From contig OX442317.1 of assembly GCA_949358305.1 (NCBI GenBank), positions 4,840,186 through 4,904,185 on the forward strand: a DNA stretch of 64,000 nucleotides, given 5' to 3'. The translations under genes were made by a program, and so were the position numbers. Under the pieces are notes generated by a model. It had not been told where the DNA came from, searched no databases, and saw only the letters and a program-made list of their open reading frames with translations. Below, one piece after another: positions 45,351 to 57,758 of the stretch; position 1 is the first letter of the stretch, and every line of letters starts with the position of its first letter. The DNA comes from Strigamia acuminata. Its lineage: Eukaryota > Arthropoda > Chilopoda > Geophilomorpha > Linotaeniidae.

Positions 45351-48283
45351 TTATTGTGGACGAACTAGTGTGATCAGTTTTATTTTATAGATCACATCAT
45401 AAACTTAAGCTCTACTGATGCGATAGCAAATCGTGTTGAGAGTCGTTGAAGATAATCGAGAATGATTTGTATTAATTTAGTGGTTTTGTTGTAACGCAGA
45501 TGCGCGGAGATTGATTAGCTGAATTGGAGATTGATTCTTCACTTAGTGACAAATTGTACCACAATCTAATGATTGCTCAAGCTAATGGAAATATTTTTTC
45601 ATTCTATGAGTCGGTCATCTAAAGCTTCAATATCGGAGCGAGCAATTCACCATTTTCTCCTTTAATTGAGTTCTGCAGCATTGAATTGATGCTTGTTAAT
45701 GTCACTAGGAAGAGAACTTTGCTATTGGAAAATTCACTCACTTGTCAAGCATTTCTGTCAATCATCAGTAAGATGAAAATTCACTTCTGCCAAATCACCA
45801 AATTGTTTTGAATGCGATTTTCTCATACACATGCACTTAGATTTCAACCAAAGTGCAAATACAAAAGTCAAGTTGCTCAGCATCGTTTTGATGTACGAGC
45901 TTCGCTTCTATTCGAGCATTGTGCAAATACGCTTCGATTTTCATACATTTCTAGGTTTCTACTGTCGAATGCACCTGTTGTGGGGTTGTTAAGGAGGATT
46001 ACATCAAATTAAAAACACATTTTATACTTAATAAGGAATTAACTGTGTGTAAACTCTGTGGGCGTTTATTTGATGCTCCACACTCATAAATATTTGAATT
46101 ATTAATTAGAGGGAGAAATTAAGTCAAAGCGGGATTATTAATAATGTAATAAAAGTGAGAGAAATACGTGTTAGTTTGTGGAGAATTTATTTTTTGAAAA
46201 TGCAATTTCTGTGCTGTTTGCTTAACAGTATATAACGGCAGTTTGAGTTATAGCCCGAGTCCAGAGCTGATTAAACAAACTTGCATATTTTCTTTCTTCT
46301 TCTGTGAAAGTTAAAGTAAATAAATGGAAAAATGTAATTAATTAAATTGTTTGCAAGGGGCAAAAGTTTTGGCTATTCAATAATCATAAAACTGTGCTTT
46401 TCTTGTTGTATTTTTATCTTGAGGAGCGTCCAATGCCTCGTGGTCCTCTCTTGACCACTTTACGTTCGTCCACCACTCACAAAGGTTTTAAAAATTCAAA
46501 ACAAAACGTGTGGTAACGTGGCATTTTGACGTCGAGTGTTTAGACGATATAAAACATTAATTTTGAGTCTAAATTGCACAGTGCACTTGACCTTACTTGA
46601 CTTTAGTTGGCATAAATTTGTAACAAGAATGGCAATTCATATTTATTAAGTGCTTGCATTCACTTTCTATATAATTTTAATACATAAATTCGCTTCTTTT
46701 TCTGCATATTTTAGCTGTAATATTCCTATTCCTTTTCGTATAACTTTTCTGTTTTATTAATTCATCAGATCACGAGGCTGCATGACCTGAAAGGAAAGAG
46801 ATGTTAAACATTTACATTTCTTCCTTTAGTTTATATTGTTAAGTGTGTTTTTTAGGGTTATTTTGATCGTATACAAAATTTTTAATATTAAAATTTTGAT
46901 TTCTTATATTCTTTGGCAGCAAAACTTGATTTGGGGTTCGAAGCGCCTTAGCCCGTGCAAGATGGCGACGTTTGCGTCATTGATGCGGAGGTAAATATTT
47001 GATTACAAATAATTATTTTTGTTTATAAATAAGTAATGATTCATTACTCAAATTGGCGCTTAAAAGCGAATGTCCACGTAGGTTTACGCGGATGAAATTA
47101 AAGGAACACAAATGGATTACAGATGTACGATTGTACAGAACGTCGTTGTATAGGTAAACACGTTTAATTAAATTCTGAAAACATTAATTTTCGTTTCCGA
47201 GTAATCTTAAAATCTACGTCTTGATTACTTTTTTGGAAGATTAAACAAAGTTTTTATTTTTCTGTGTGGGTGGATAGTGAAAGTTGACTCTGAGTTGAAT
47301 AAACACAGCGGACGAAAGACGAATTTGAGCGTTTTAGGCGCGCAGAATCTTTAGAAAAGTGTACTGAAATGATCAGATTGCTCATTCGAGTCACTCTGAT
47401 AAATCTTGATTTAATGCGGACAATTGAAATTTTGCCTCGTGTGTTATTTGCTCGGTGCTTGAAGTTATGCTTAATTGAAACGAATGTTGAAAGAGATTTT
47501 GTGTAAATAATACCAGAGAAATTTAAATGGAAAGAAACCATGAGAAAAATAACACGTGCAATAAACAATTGCGTGTTTTCTTAATTTGAGCCGGTCCATT
47601 TGCACTGCGAGAGATTAACTCTTTGAAATTCCACCAAATTGATTTTTGTTTATTTATTTATTTACTTTTTTATTAAAAATATATTTTTTGAAAAGTTTAG
47701 AATTCCAAATTCTGATAAATTTATTTAAAACATCATTTAGGAAATTGCTGCAAACATAAATAAATAATCGAAACGAACTTTATATGTAAATGAAGTAAAA
47801 TCAAAATTTTATCCGATCAATATACAATGCTGTTTTTAATGATGAACTAGTTTATCCGGGATTATACAGGGAAATAATGAGGAAAAATATTGAGACATGA
47901 TCCCATCTTGTTTTTTTCCCTCTCCTAGACAATGTGAAAGCGGAGCAACATGAGACGTGACATGAAACTTTGCAAGAATTTTCATCAATAACATCGAACT
48001 AAAAGATGCTTATAAGGAAACGAAGAAAGTCAAGGTAAATCTTAAATCCCCTCGAATTTCCATAATTTCTCCTTTTATAAAAATTCTGCAATTTCGTCAT
48101 TTTTAATTGCCGGCTGGATCAGTCGAAATCCCCTTTTGTTTCACCAAAGTACTTAACAATGACGCCGTGCAACTTATTCTGGTTTGTTAATCTTCATTAA
48201 CATTTCTACAAGTGGGTTTCAACAGAGGTCGTTAAAGATGAACAACATGTCAGTGCCAGCTACATCCTTAACTATTTATTCCT
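45351..48283. other. Intergenic, nothing recognised
   Basis: AT-rich unique sequence. No domain, RNA gene or inverted-repeat element was seen. Confidence 0.4.
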
Positions 48284-48291
48284 ACCATAAG

Positions 48292-48974
48292 TAGGGCCAG
48301 ATTTACGTATAAGCAAAATAAGCAGTTGCTTGCCCCCATCCATCGGGGGCCCCTAAGCAAAGAAATGTTATAATGATTTTTATGTTTTTGATGTGAATGA
48401 ATTTATTTAATTTGGAAATATAATATATTTTTTCTTTGTCGCATAGGTATTTAAATTTATTGTATATGAAGAGATAATAATAAGCAGTGTTGGGCACAGT
48501 ACCGGCACTACTGTACTGTAGCCCGTACTGCGGTACTTATTTTTAGTAGCCCACAGTCCCGTGTACTTGTATCGCAGTACTTTGGAGAGCCTACAGTACC
48601 GGTACCTGGATTTTGCAGTATATCTCGCGATACACGGAAAAACGCGAGAAAACACTAAATTCTGGTGTTTTCCACTTTAATTTTTAAAAGTTGATGTTTA
48701 CACTCATTCAAAGTGAGTATAAACATCAATAAGTTATAAAACTAATAAAATCCCTTAAAAAGTTTATTAATAATAAATTTTTAATTGGTTTTTATTAATT
48801 TTAAAGTTTAACGTTTGTTTTAATTCCAGAAACCACATCAAAGCACGAGAATCTCGTGTTTTGTACCATGATACAAGTAAGGGATTTTTTAAGATTAAAC
48901 ATTTTTTTGGGGCACCCCCCAAAAGCATTTTGTGCTTAGGGGCCCCGCAATACCTACTTGTATATCCGGCCCTG
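48292..48974. mobile_element. hAT-type element with perfect target duplication
   Basis: Left end TAGGGCCAGATTTACGTATA and right end, reverse-complemented, CAGGGCCGGATATACAAGTA, with GGGGCCCCTAAGCA inside both. It is flanked by identical ACCATAAG (48284-48291 and 48975-48982). A second hAT-like end CAGTGTTGGGCACAGTACCG sits inside at 48485. Non-autonomous, 683 bp. Confidence 0.9.
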
Positions 48975-48982
48975 ACCATAAG

Positions 48983-51060
48983 CTGTGTATTAGGGTTATT
49001 ACCCAGATGCGATGTTAAATTGATCATTCATGCTATTGGGTTATTGCTATTTTGTTTTCTTCCAGATCTGAAATTTAAAACTTCAGTTTTGCTTGTCTTT
49101 AATATTTATGACGACCCAAGACACGAAATTAAGCGTCTATAATTGAATTTAACCTTGTGTCGGGACGGGGGGGAGGTGAGGATCGATGTTAATATTCATT
49201 ACACAAGTTGACAATCATTTTATGTCTCGAAGACGACTTAAAGCCGTGGATTGTGAACCGTTTGAGTTCATTTTAAAGATGGACTGTTGTGTAAATTATG
49301 ACGTATTGATTTACCAGTTTTTCCACTTTATCATCACCTTTAAGGAATATAAATTACCCCACCCTGAAAAAATCTATCAAAATGTTCTTTTTGCAACCAA
49401 CTTTTTATATTAAATTTCTGTTATCACCACACTCGCACCCAAATTGAAGGTGTAGACTTAGTTTATGTGGCCTTTTGCTGGAATATCACAGGGGAGCGGC
49501 TGTAATTTGGCGCACAGGCTTAACCGGAAGTTGGCAATGTTGGTCGTGGACAAGTGTGAATGATTTGGTTGAAAAAGGTGCAGACAGAACGGGTCTGTGG
49601 GCTGATGTATCAGCTTGTGATTGCATTTAGTCTGATTAGTAGGCGAGTGTGGGCGAGCAGATTCGGAGAAGTGATTAATATAGATGGCAACAGAATAATA
49701 TTTGCCAGCGATTTATTTTCACACTGAGTTGTGATTTATTGGTGTTTATCGGGGAGTTGGTGATTTTGTTGGAAAACCGATGGAAAATACATGTGGGATT
49801 TGAAAGATTTCAAGTTGTTGTTTGGTTTTGTGCATTCGTTGTTAATTTTAATAATGTGTTTGCATTGCTTTTGATGTTTTTTTTCCTATTGTTTCGAACA
49901 CACATTGAGATAGTTTTATTTGCGTTGTGTGTCGGCCCATTAGTTGCAATTTAATTGATTGTTATTGTTGCTAGAAAATTATTTCAGTTGTGTTTTTAAA
50001 GATGGCTGGAAAATATTTTATTTTTCTCATTTTAACTGCTGTTTAGTTAGGAAGTGGGCGAATTTGTAAAGTAATTTAGACTCAACTGCATGTTAAACAA
50101 CTGCTTTTCTCGATCTAACTTGAAGAATGGTGAGCGACTTAAGTCTGTTTTCAGTCGCAGTGGGCATGCGCAAGACATTTAAACAACAAAACATGTTTAA
50201 CTGCAAGTTAGACATGAGTTTATGGATGCAACTACTGTAATCTTCAATTTTGAGCGTGTAAACTTCATGTTTAATAGCTCAAAAGTGATCGCAAGAAACG
50301 TTGGCTTCTCTGTGCTGCGTTTGGAACGTTTGACGTCAACTTTAATCACATAATCCGTTGTTAAAATGCAGCAAATGACGCTGTGGATGACAAATGAAGC
50401 ATATCGTGAAGCCACCTTTTTTTTTTATAACTTTCTCGCAGAAATGATCAAAGGTTCAAAATTTAAAGAAACTAAAACAATTATTTTTTAAATATTTTTT
50501 ACTTCTTTGTGCCAATTATCACACACAAACATGTAAACAGATTGGTAACAATTTTGGCCATAACTTGCGTGCTGACATGCGTTTCTTGTTTCAAGTGTGA
50601 TTGAACACGACACTATTCTCTGACAAAGTGCAGGCGTCCATTCATCTGGCTGGAAAAAAAAAATTAGAACCTTCAGCATTCGACGCAAACAATATTTTCA
50701 CTCCTACCGATTAGACTGCCATCTGTGAGACAAAATCTAACTCAAAATACTTACGAGATTTGCCGTTAGAGGTAACTCCAATGCAGAGGAAAATTTACGA
50801 ACAAGCCATAACTAAATTCAAATAAAATCTGGGCGTCTAATAAGTCGATTGGGTTACACGATGGCCAGGACGCGTAATAATGTGTAATTTACAAAATCCA
50901 CAATTCTGCCTTTACACGGTCTTTTTTTTACACAATTTTGATTTAACTCGGTCTCGAAAAATTAATTCAATTCTGTTTTTACACGATTTCGTTTGATTTA
51001 AACACGTTTTTTTTTTTCAAATTTTTAAAGAGCAACACAGGAGCTGTATGCAAACAGTCA
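48983..51060. other. Intergenic, nothing recognised
   Basis: AT-rich. 50880-51020 resembles 40860-41000 in inverted orientation, a dispersed repeat fragment. No gene was seen. Confidence 0.4.
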
Positions 51061-51063
51061 CTT

Positions 51064-51716
51064 GTTAAAGGTCATAGGAAGAGAAATGAAAATTTTCTTT
51101 AATATCTTCTTACAGGATATTATTAAAAACCGAACAGAATGACATTATAAATACTATCACTATACTCTAGTTGCAGTCAAAAAGGCACTTTACAATCTGT
51201 AGTCCCATTGGTCAAGCCAGTTTACTGGTGTAGTGATCCGGAAAAGTACACCCAAACACCAGAATTTCATTACAATGTACAGAAATTGTAATAGATTGCT
51301 TAGGCAGCGGCCTAAAATTCAAACTTCCAGACGAAGTAATCAATAAACATAACAAACATGAGTTTGACATTTTTATATGCATAAAACTGCATTTCAATGA
51401 TGGAAATAGAAATAACATTATTTAATAAGAAAAATCAAAATAACATTAACTAAACTAGTCATAACAAGCACAACAATAAATAAAAATTAAAACTACTTCT
51501 CCGAGTAGTAGTATACAGTCTGGAGTTAGTAGTAAATTGGCCCGACCAATGGGACTACAGATTGTAAAGTGCCTTTTTGACTGCCTAAAGTATAGGTGGC
51601 ATTATTTATACGTCATCGATGACAAACAAGCACTCTATTCAAGCACCTGTAATCTTTTTTACGATTATTTTAAAGAGATTAGAGAAATTGTTCATTTCTC
51701 TTCCAAGATCTCTAAG
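51064..51716. mobile_element. MITE with AAAGGTCATAGGAAGAGAAA ends, host of hairpin copy 3
   Basis: The left AAAGGTCATAGGAAGAGAAA and the right AGAAATTGTTCATTTCTCTT regions are imperfect inverted repeats. The same family forms 52413-53013. Hairpin copy 3 (51161-51594) is inserted in it. Confidence 0.6.
51161..51594. mobile_element. Hairpin (foldback) MITE, copy 3
   Basis: Arms from TATACTCTAGTTGCAGTCAA through AGTCCCATTGGTC, and back to CTGCCTAAAGTATA, complementary over about 50 bp. The interior has the family word TTTACTGGTGTAGTGATCCG. The arm middle (CACTTTACAATCTGTAG) is unlike copies 1 and 2. Confidence 0.85.
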
Positions 51717-52412
51717 TGTTTTTGGTGTTTTTGTGTTTGCTTTTGTATCTTTTAACATCACAAAACACAAACACCCATAACACTTATAACTCGTCTTTTT
51801 GAATGCAACTACAGTTCCTTTTTCTATGTTTTTTTTTTCTGGAATGTGTCCACCTTGTAAAAACAGAATTGGGTGTCCATTGAATTAGAAATCGCAAACT
51901 GAAACCCATACGCTGTTACAGCCAAAGCCCTCGTGTAATAAACTTTTTCTAAATGCCCAATTTTGTTCCCTGAGGAGTGGACTTTAAAAGCATATGTTCA
52001 GAGACAGACACGTGTTTTTGCAACTTTTGGTGACATAGGACTAATTACGACGTCACTTTGGGTATACAATTATAATTACCCACAACGCTCACAACCACGT
52101 GTCAAAATTTGTCACACTTTGCTCAAAGTTCACCAGCAACCCAACATTGATTGATTACGTTGTGTTGATAAATTCACGGAAAGAAATACCGTTTAACCCT
52201 TGGAAGCATAAGGGTAAAATGTACCCGTTTTGGTATAAGGCATTTAGGACATTTAGGGACTAATTTTATAGAGGGTGCAATATGTAAACAATAATAATAA
52301 AGAAGTTTGAACCATCTGGTGGTGGTTTTAAACACTACTGGTAAAATCCAAAAGCTGTTGACTGAAGCGCTCTTTAGTAATGCAGCAATGCCAGCTTAAA
52401 AGTTATGCCGGA

Positions 52413-53013
52413 GCTTTAAAGGTCATAGGAAGAAAAATGAAAAATTTCTCTAATCTCTTTAAAATAATCTTAAAAAAGGTTATGTAACATTTTTTTTCTG
52501 CAAAACTAATTAAGTATGAGTGGTTTTACACGATCAAATCATGTTTTAACCATTTGAAAAAGGGAACCATTTTGTGCAATGCATTCTGGGATTATGTCAT
52601 CAATGACGTCATTTGTAAACACACCATACGTACATTGTTTCTCAATAAAACTGTAACCGCACATTTTACTCATTTGTTATCACAGGGTATTGTGCAGCTG
52701 TGGAATGCCAAAATTGATCAAAAAGTGGCAAAACATTTATTATTGCAGCTAAAAATATTGACTTTGTAAAACATTAATTTTGTAGGTAAAAACATACGTG
52801 GTGCCACAGTGTAGTCATAATAGTTAAATCATAACGCCACCTAGTGACAGTGTTTGTAAACTTTTAAAAATCGTAATGGCGGTTCAAAGTTTAACAGTAG
52901 TTTTTAAATAATATCCCGTAAGTTGAACAGTTAAAAATGTTACAGAACCTTTTTTTAAGGTGATTTTAAAGAGATCAGAAAAAATTTTCATTTCTCTTTC
53001 TACGACCTTTAAG
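52413..53013. mobile_element. MITE nested in the piggyBac-like element
   Basis: Inverted ends of about 80 bp: TTTAAAGGTCATAGGAAGAA on the left and the complement CTTTCTACGACCTTTAAG on the right, with AAGGTTATGTAACATTTTT / AAAAATGTTACAGAACCTT further in. Same family as 51064-51716. Confidence 0.75.
52834..52849 (-). promoter_or_regulatory. CTCF-like motif inside a MITE
   Basis: On the minus strand TCACTAGGTGGCGTTA fits the CTCF core closely. It lies inside the nested MITE, so the element could spread the site. Confidence 0.35.
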
Positions 53014-53204
53014 GGGCAGAAAATTTCAATTCACAATAATTAATTAAATAAGTAACCAATGACTATAAATTTCACCTGAGTTTAGTCTATTATCATATAA
53101 ACATATAATTTTTCAGCAAAAAAAAAAAATATGAAAAACAAATTTTCTTATTCAAAAAAGCGGTTGCCCCTAAACGCTTTTAGCCTTATACCTCCGAGAG
53201 TTAA

Positions 53205-55515
53205 ATATCTATCTCAAAAATTCCCCTAGTTTTTTGTTGGAGCGGAATGGTTCCAGCAAAAATAAATTTAAAACGAAGTGTTCCATATACGCTTCCGTAA
53301 GTTGCTGCGCCCAATGTGTTTTGCTAATGCTGCTTTCACACACAGCAAAAATAAAAAAAATCTAGAAAATAGTGTCAACATTTAAAAACAATCTTCTGTC
53401 ATTTAATTGTTAAAAAATGACGATTTCCAACAAAAATGACGATGATGTCACAGATTATATAAGATTAGATAACTGTCATTGATACAACCAATGGTTATGG
53501 CATTGTTTGCGTGTTGGCACGTGATAATTGATGGACGTCCAGCGCACTTTGGTTGTGTTTCTAAACAGAAAATTTAAAGAGTTTTTATCCATTTTCTCTT
53601 ATTCCATTCTCCTCACTTTTCGAGGGTGAGCGTGCGAGTGCGCAAGTTGTGCGCGCAGCAGCCGCGTTCGCATTTTCTACTTTCTGGTCCTCAATGAACG
53701 CACGCGACCGGAAGTAATGCGCGTGCGCAGTGGAGCGCACGTGCGGGAACGACGCTTAAGGAACTCCTCCCCTCATGCAAGAGGAAGGGGGATCATGATT
53801 TGGACGACCCTCAGCTTGTCAAGATGACTTAGATCAACATTAGTTGATCAAATGACCACGCTACGGCACCACCGTTATTGTCAACTCGGTCCACACGCAT
53901 GCGCTATGCGAGAAAAAAAAAACCTATGACGAGTTTTGGTTCTGTTTTGTTGGAAAATCAATTTTGTGTTTGTGGGTTCGTTCGTGCGCCAATAGATGGC
54001 GCTACGTGTATAGTCGGTGCTGATCCAAGAAAAAAAGTTTATCGTTTTAATATTCCAGAAAACTGAAACGACAGAAAAAAAAATGAATCTTTAATTTACA
54101 AAAAGAATATTTAACATTTTCATTGTTGACGAAAAATTCAACATATTAAGAAGTGCTCTATAGGAATTACAAAACAGAAGAATCGAATAAAACTCGTTTG
54201 TTTCTGTTATCGTGACAACTCGTTAAAACAATTATTGTTGAAACGTCAAAACATTATTAAAAAAAGGGGGCAAGCAAGTGAATGACCGGAGTCGGCATTA
54301 TTGTGGCGCACAAACGCTGACCATCAATCTTGCACCAACTGTTTTATTCTTTTCTTGACTATAAATAGAAGGAATCTGAATGGATAAAAAGGAGCGTTTC
54401 TTTCTTTTCGATTTTTTTCCTTTAATTTAACACTCGACGGAATGAAATATGGCGCACCAGTTGCCCTTACACCTCCCCGCTCTCCTTTGGGGGATCTTAA
54501 AGGCGTAGGTGTGTCCTCAGCCCCCCACTTAGTGGGGCTGGGTGGGGTGGGCGTGTCAAGGTTTGACGTGACCAATGAGGTGTAAGTGGGCTGGTGATTG
54601 ACAGAGGGGAGTGTTGAGGCGTGACTGTAGCGTTCCGATTGGTGGCGCTTGCTCCAGCCCCATTACACGCCTGAGGGAATGACGTAACAGGCACAAAGCA
54701 TCGGATTGGTCGCGGTGGTCACGACTCCCGATCCTCCCTCCCGCCACTTTTCCGCGTCCCCCTGGTGTCCATGTGTGGCTGAGGGTGTAGCGTTTCCTTG
54801 CACCTCAGTGCGTTCTTGGGCTTTCCCGCTTGATGGTTCCCTCCGTGGACTAGGCCGGGCGTGAAAAGTGCGTGAATCCCGCGTTCCTCACACGTGGCTG
54901 GCGACCCCCTCGATTTGCAACCTCCACCCCCACCCCCAGGTGGATATCAACGCGTCGGCGACATCATCAGGTAAACAAAAAGATTACTTTTTCTTTAATT
55001 TGTGAGTGGTGATTGAGTGGGCTCGATTCGCGACCCTTATTTCCCACAAATCCGCCTCTCGATCCCGATCCCGATCGCGATCCCCATCCGTGCTCGCTCG
55101 CGTCAGTCTTCGCCCGCGCTCGGTCCGGGCTCTGTGAATTTTAAACGACGCGAAAGTGGATTAAACCTTGCTAGTTTACAAGTCATGCGAGAATTAAGGT
55201 TAAACGTGTTTGTTTCAAGGTTAGTGTGTTAGCCGTCTAGGCACTTTGTTTCCTTTTTTTATTGTCGTGTGTGGTGGTTTAACAATGGTGTTTAGACCAC
55301 AGATCTGTGATGTGAAAATTGCGGATTTTTATTTTTATTTTTTTTCAATTTTTGGATTTTTTTTTGGGTGTTTTTAACTTTTTTTTTTATTTTTTAACAA
55401 TGGTATTTTGAAATTGTAAAAAGAAAAATGGGTATAACAATGTTTTTTGTTTTCAAATAATCCTTGTTATTTATTTTCTTTGTCGTAATGATTTGAATTT
55501 CTAATTTTTCTAACA
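53205..55515. other. Intergenic with GC-rich islands
   Basis: 53600-53780 and 54470-54960 are much richer in G+C and CpG than the surroundings. A CTCF-like site CCAATAGATGGCGCTA is at 53989-54004. A donor-like CATCAG|GTAAACA at about 54970 could end a non-coding exon. No protein gene is supported. Confidence 0.4.
53708..53729 (+). promoter_or_regulatory. ETS plus NRF1-type promoter motifs
   Basis: CCGGAAGT (53708-53715) is followed by TGCGCGTGCGCA (53718-53729) in a CpG-rich stretch. This pair is typical of housekeeping CpG promoters in many animals. No transcript can be assigned. Confidence 0.4.
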
Positions 55516-55519
55516 ATTT

Positions 55520-55865
55520 CTTAAGTGAATTGTTGTAAAAATTAAATTCAACAATTTCGTTAATCAATTGTTGTAAAAATGAAATTCAACAATTTCGTTA
55601 ATCAATTGTTGTAAAAATGAAATTCAACAATTTCGTTAATCAATTGTTGTAAAAATGAAATTCAACAATTTCGTAAATTAATTGTTGTAAAAATGAAATT
55701 CAACAATTTCTTTATTCAATTGTTGTAACCAAAAAAAAAATGAAATTCAACAATTTCTTTAATCAATTGTTGTAAAAAAAAAATGAAATTCAACAATCTA
55801 ATTATAGTAACAAAAAAAAATATGAAATTCAACGATCCAATTGTTGTAACGAAAAATCAATAATT
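55520..55865. repeat. 38-bp minisatellite, about eight copies
   Basis: Unit CAATTGTTGTAAAAATGAAA plus TTCAACAATTTCGTTAAT. CAATTGTTG and CAACAATT inside each unit can pair, so the array can form a ladder of small hairpins. Confidence 0.9.
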
Positions 55866-56904
55866 CAATTGTTGCAACAAATAATTTCTCCAATTTCTTC
55901 AGCCAAAACCAAAAAAAAAAAAAAAATTAACAACTGATTTCAAAGCGTTGCATGCACAACAACATTGGAAAACAATCAAAGGTGAAGAACACGCAGCTCA
56001 AAGGATATTATCAATCGCCAATTGCTTTTCCAGCAATCAAACCAAACCATTCAAGATTCTAATCAACATCTTTTGTTTCCCCAATAACCGGCCGAGCATT
56101 TATTTTCCTTTTCCCTCCCCCACTTTTATCCAATTTCGTCTCCTCTGGCGATGACATTTACTCGCGCAGTTGCAATTGAAGCAAATCGCGCTCGGACTTC
56201 GACATTCTTTACATACGCCCTCATATTGTTGAAACGGGAGAAGGGGGGATAGGGGTATTGACCACCAACTACGCCTCAAGCTGAACGACAGTCAGCTAAT
56301 GGCGCCTGGGACGTTGCTAACCCCCTCAAAGACGCCGCCCTAGCGACAAACTTTTCAAACCAGTCAGGTCGGGGCTTACCTCACCTGAGGGGAGATGAAG
56401 AAGAGGATACGGGAGTTGAAGGACAGGTGAAAAGACGGGTTGGGTGGACACGAGAGGAATCGTCAACTGCTGAGTCGGCGGCCATGTTGCAAGTGAGGTA
56501 GCTAATTAATGGGCTCGGGTGACGAGGGAATGGTTTAAGGTGTTGGCTAATTTGTCACTCAGGTGGATTTGAGGGGCGTTTGAAGCTGGGGGAATAAAGA
56601 TGCGGGATTGCAAGGGGGATAATTATTTGCGGATTAAAATGCCACTCCTGACTCCTGACAAAAGGTAACTGAGATGTTTTTCACCTAAAGTTTAGTGATG
56701 GGTTGGTCTGCCAAGTGGGTGGCATGGCGTGCAATTTGCAAAACCAAACCTACAAGTACTCGTATTGTTGTTCTCATTGAGTCACTCGCTTTCTCCATTT
56801 GCTTAGAAACATTTTACCAAAAATAATATAATAAACAGCATTCTCAACATGTTTACATTGTTTTTTAAAATAACTTGAAAAATGGCGCCCGATTTAGTCC
56901 TATT
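55866..56904. other. Intergenic, nothing recognised
   Basis: Moderately GC-rich around 56300-56500. No domain or repeat recognised. Confidence 0.35.
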
Positions 56905-57190
56905 TTATCGATTTTATTCAAAACTGCCATTTTTGTCAGCAATTACAATTTCGGTTTTTCGTTTGTTACATTTGTTTAATGTAACAAACGATGTCTGAAC
57001 GTCACGAACGAAGCTTTGCTGTATGTTAATATGCTGTTATTATTCTAAGTTTTCTTTATTGATGAAGAAGCGTACGTTCATCGTTCGTGAGGTTAAATAC
57101 GGAAACAATACCGTACTTTTGCAAAAATACGCTATTCTTGGTGTCTCAGCCGCGGTTACTATACGAGGGCGGCTTCAATTCGAGGGTATT
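56905..57190. mobile_element. CCGTATTTTA-family MITE, third (decayed) copy
   Basis: Shares ATTTTATCGATTTTATTCAA, ACTGCCATTTTTGTCAGCAA and GCGTACGTTCATCG with 13703-13943. The ends are eroded and a segment of about 60 bases interrupts the centre. Confidence 0.65.
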
Positions 57191-57722
57191 ATTTTCTGTG
57201 CTTTTGCACGGTGTTAGGGAATCAGTGTTACACTTCTACCGTGTGGTCTTAAGCACACACGCATTTTTGTTTAGTAATTGTGGAGTGATGTAATTCTGTT
57301 GTCCGTTAGCCGGAATAAGCGTAATTGGTTTATCAACACCAACACACACACACGCTAGAACAGTATTTAATGTCAAATAAAATGGCGCTTTGATAACCGA
57401 GTACGGTTTCCATGACAACCGGGATGGGATCTCTATAAGAAAAAAAATCTTCTAGTTGATGTGGCGCTGATTTGTGCCACCGAGTCACTTGACCTTTCCC
57501 GCGTGACCGCCCCCCGAATGACCTCCATCTGTCAACGGACCCCATCACACACGACATTCTTTTCCCAGCCATTGTTTGAAGCTGAGCAACTTTTTTAAAA
57601 AAAATATATCGAACACCGAACACCCTCTCGAAAAACTTTTTTATTTATTTTTTCTATTTTCTGATTAAAAAGTTAGATAATAATAAAAAAAACAGCACTT
57701 AGTCAACATTGTTGTGTGAAGA

Positions 57723-57758
<36 letters not shown>

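Larger units (their letters stand above)
52193..53204. mobile_element. piggyBac-like element with TTAA flanks
   Basis: Left TTAACCCTTGGAAGCATAAG and right, reverse-complemented, TTAACTCTCGGAGGTATAAG. TTAA at both ends fits piggyBac. There is no transposase frame; much of its interior is the MITE 52413-53013. Confidence 0.7.
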
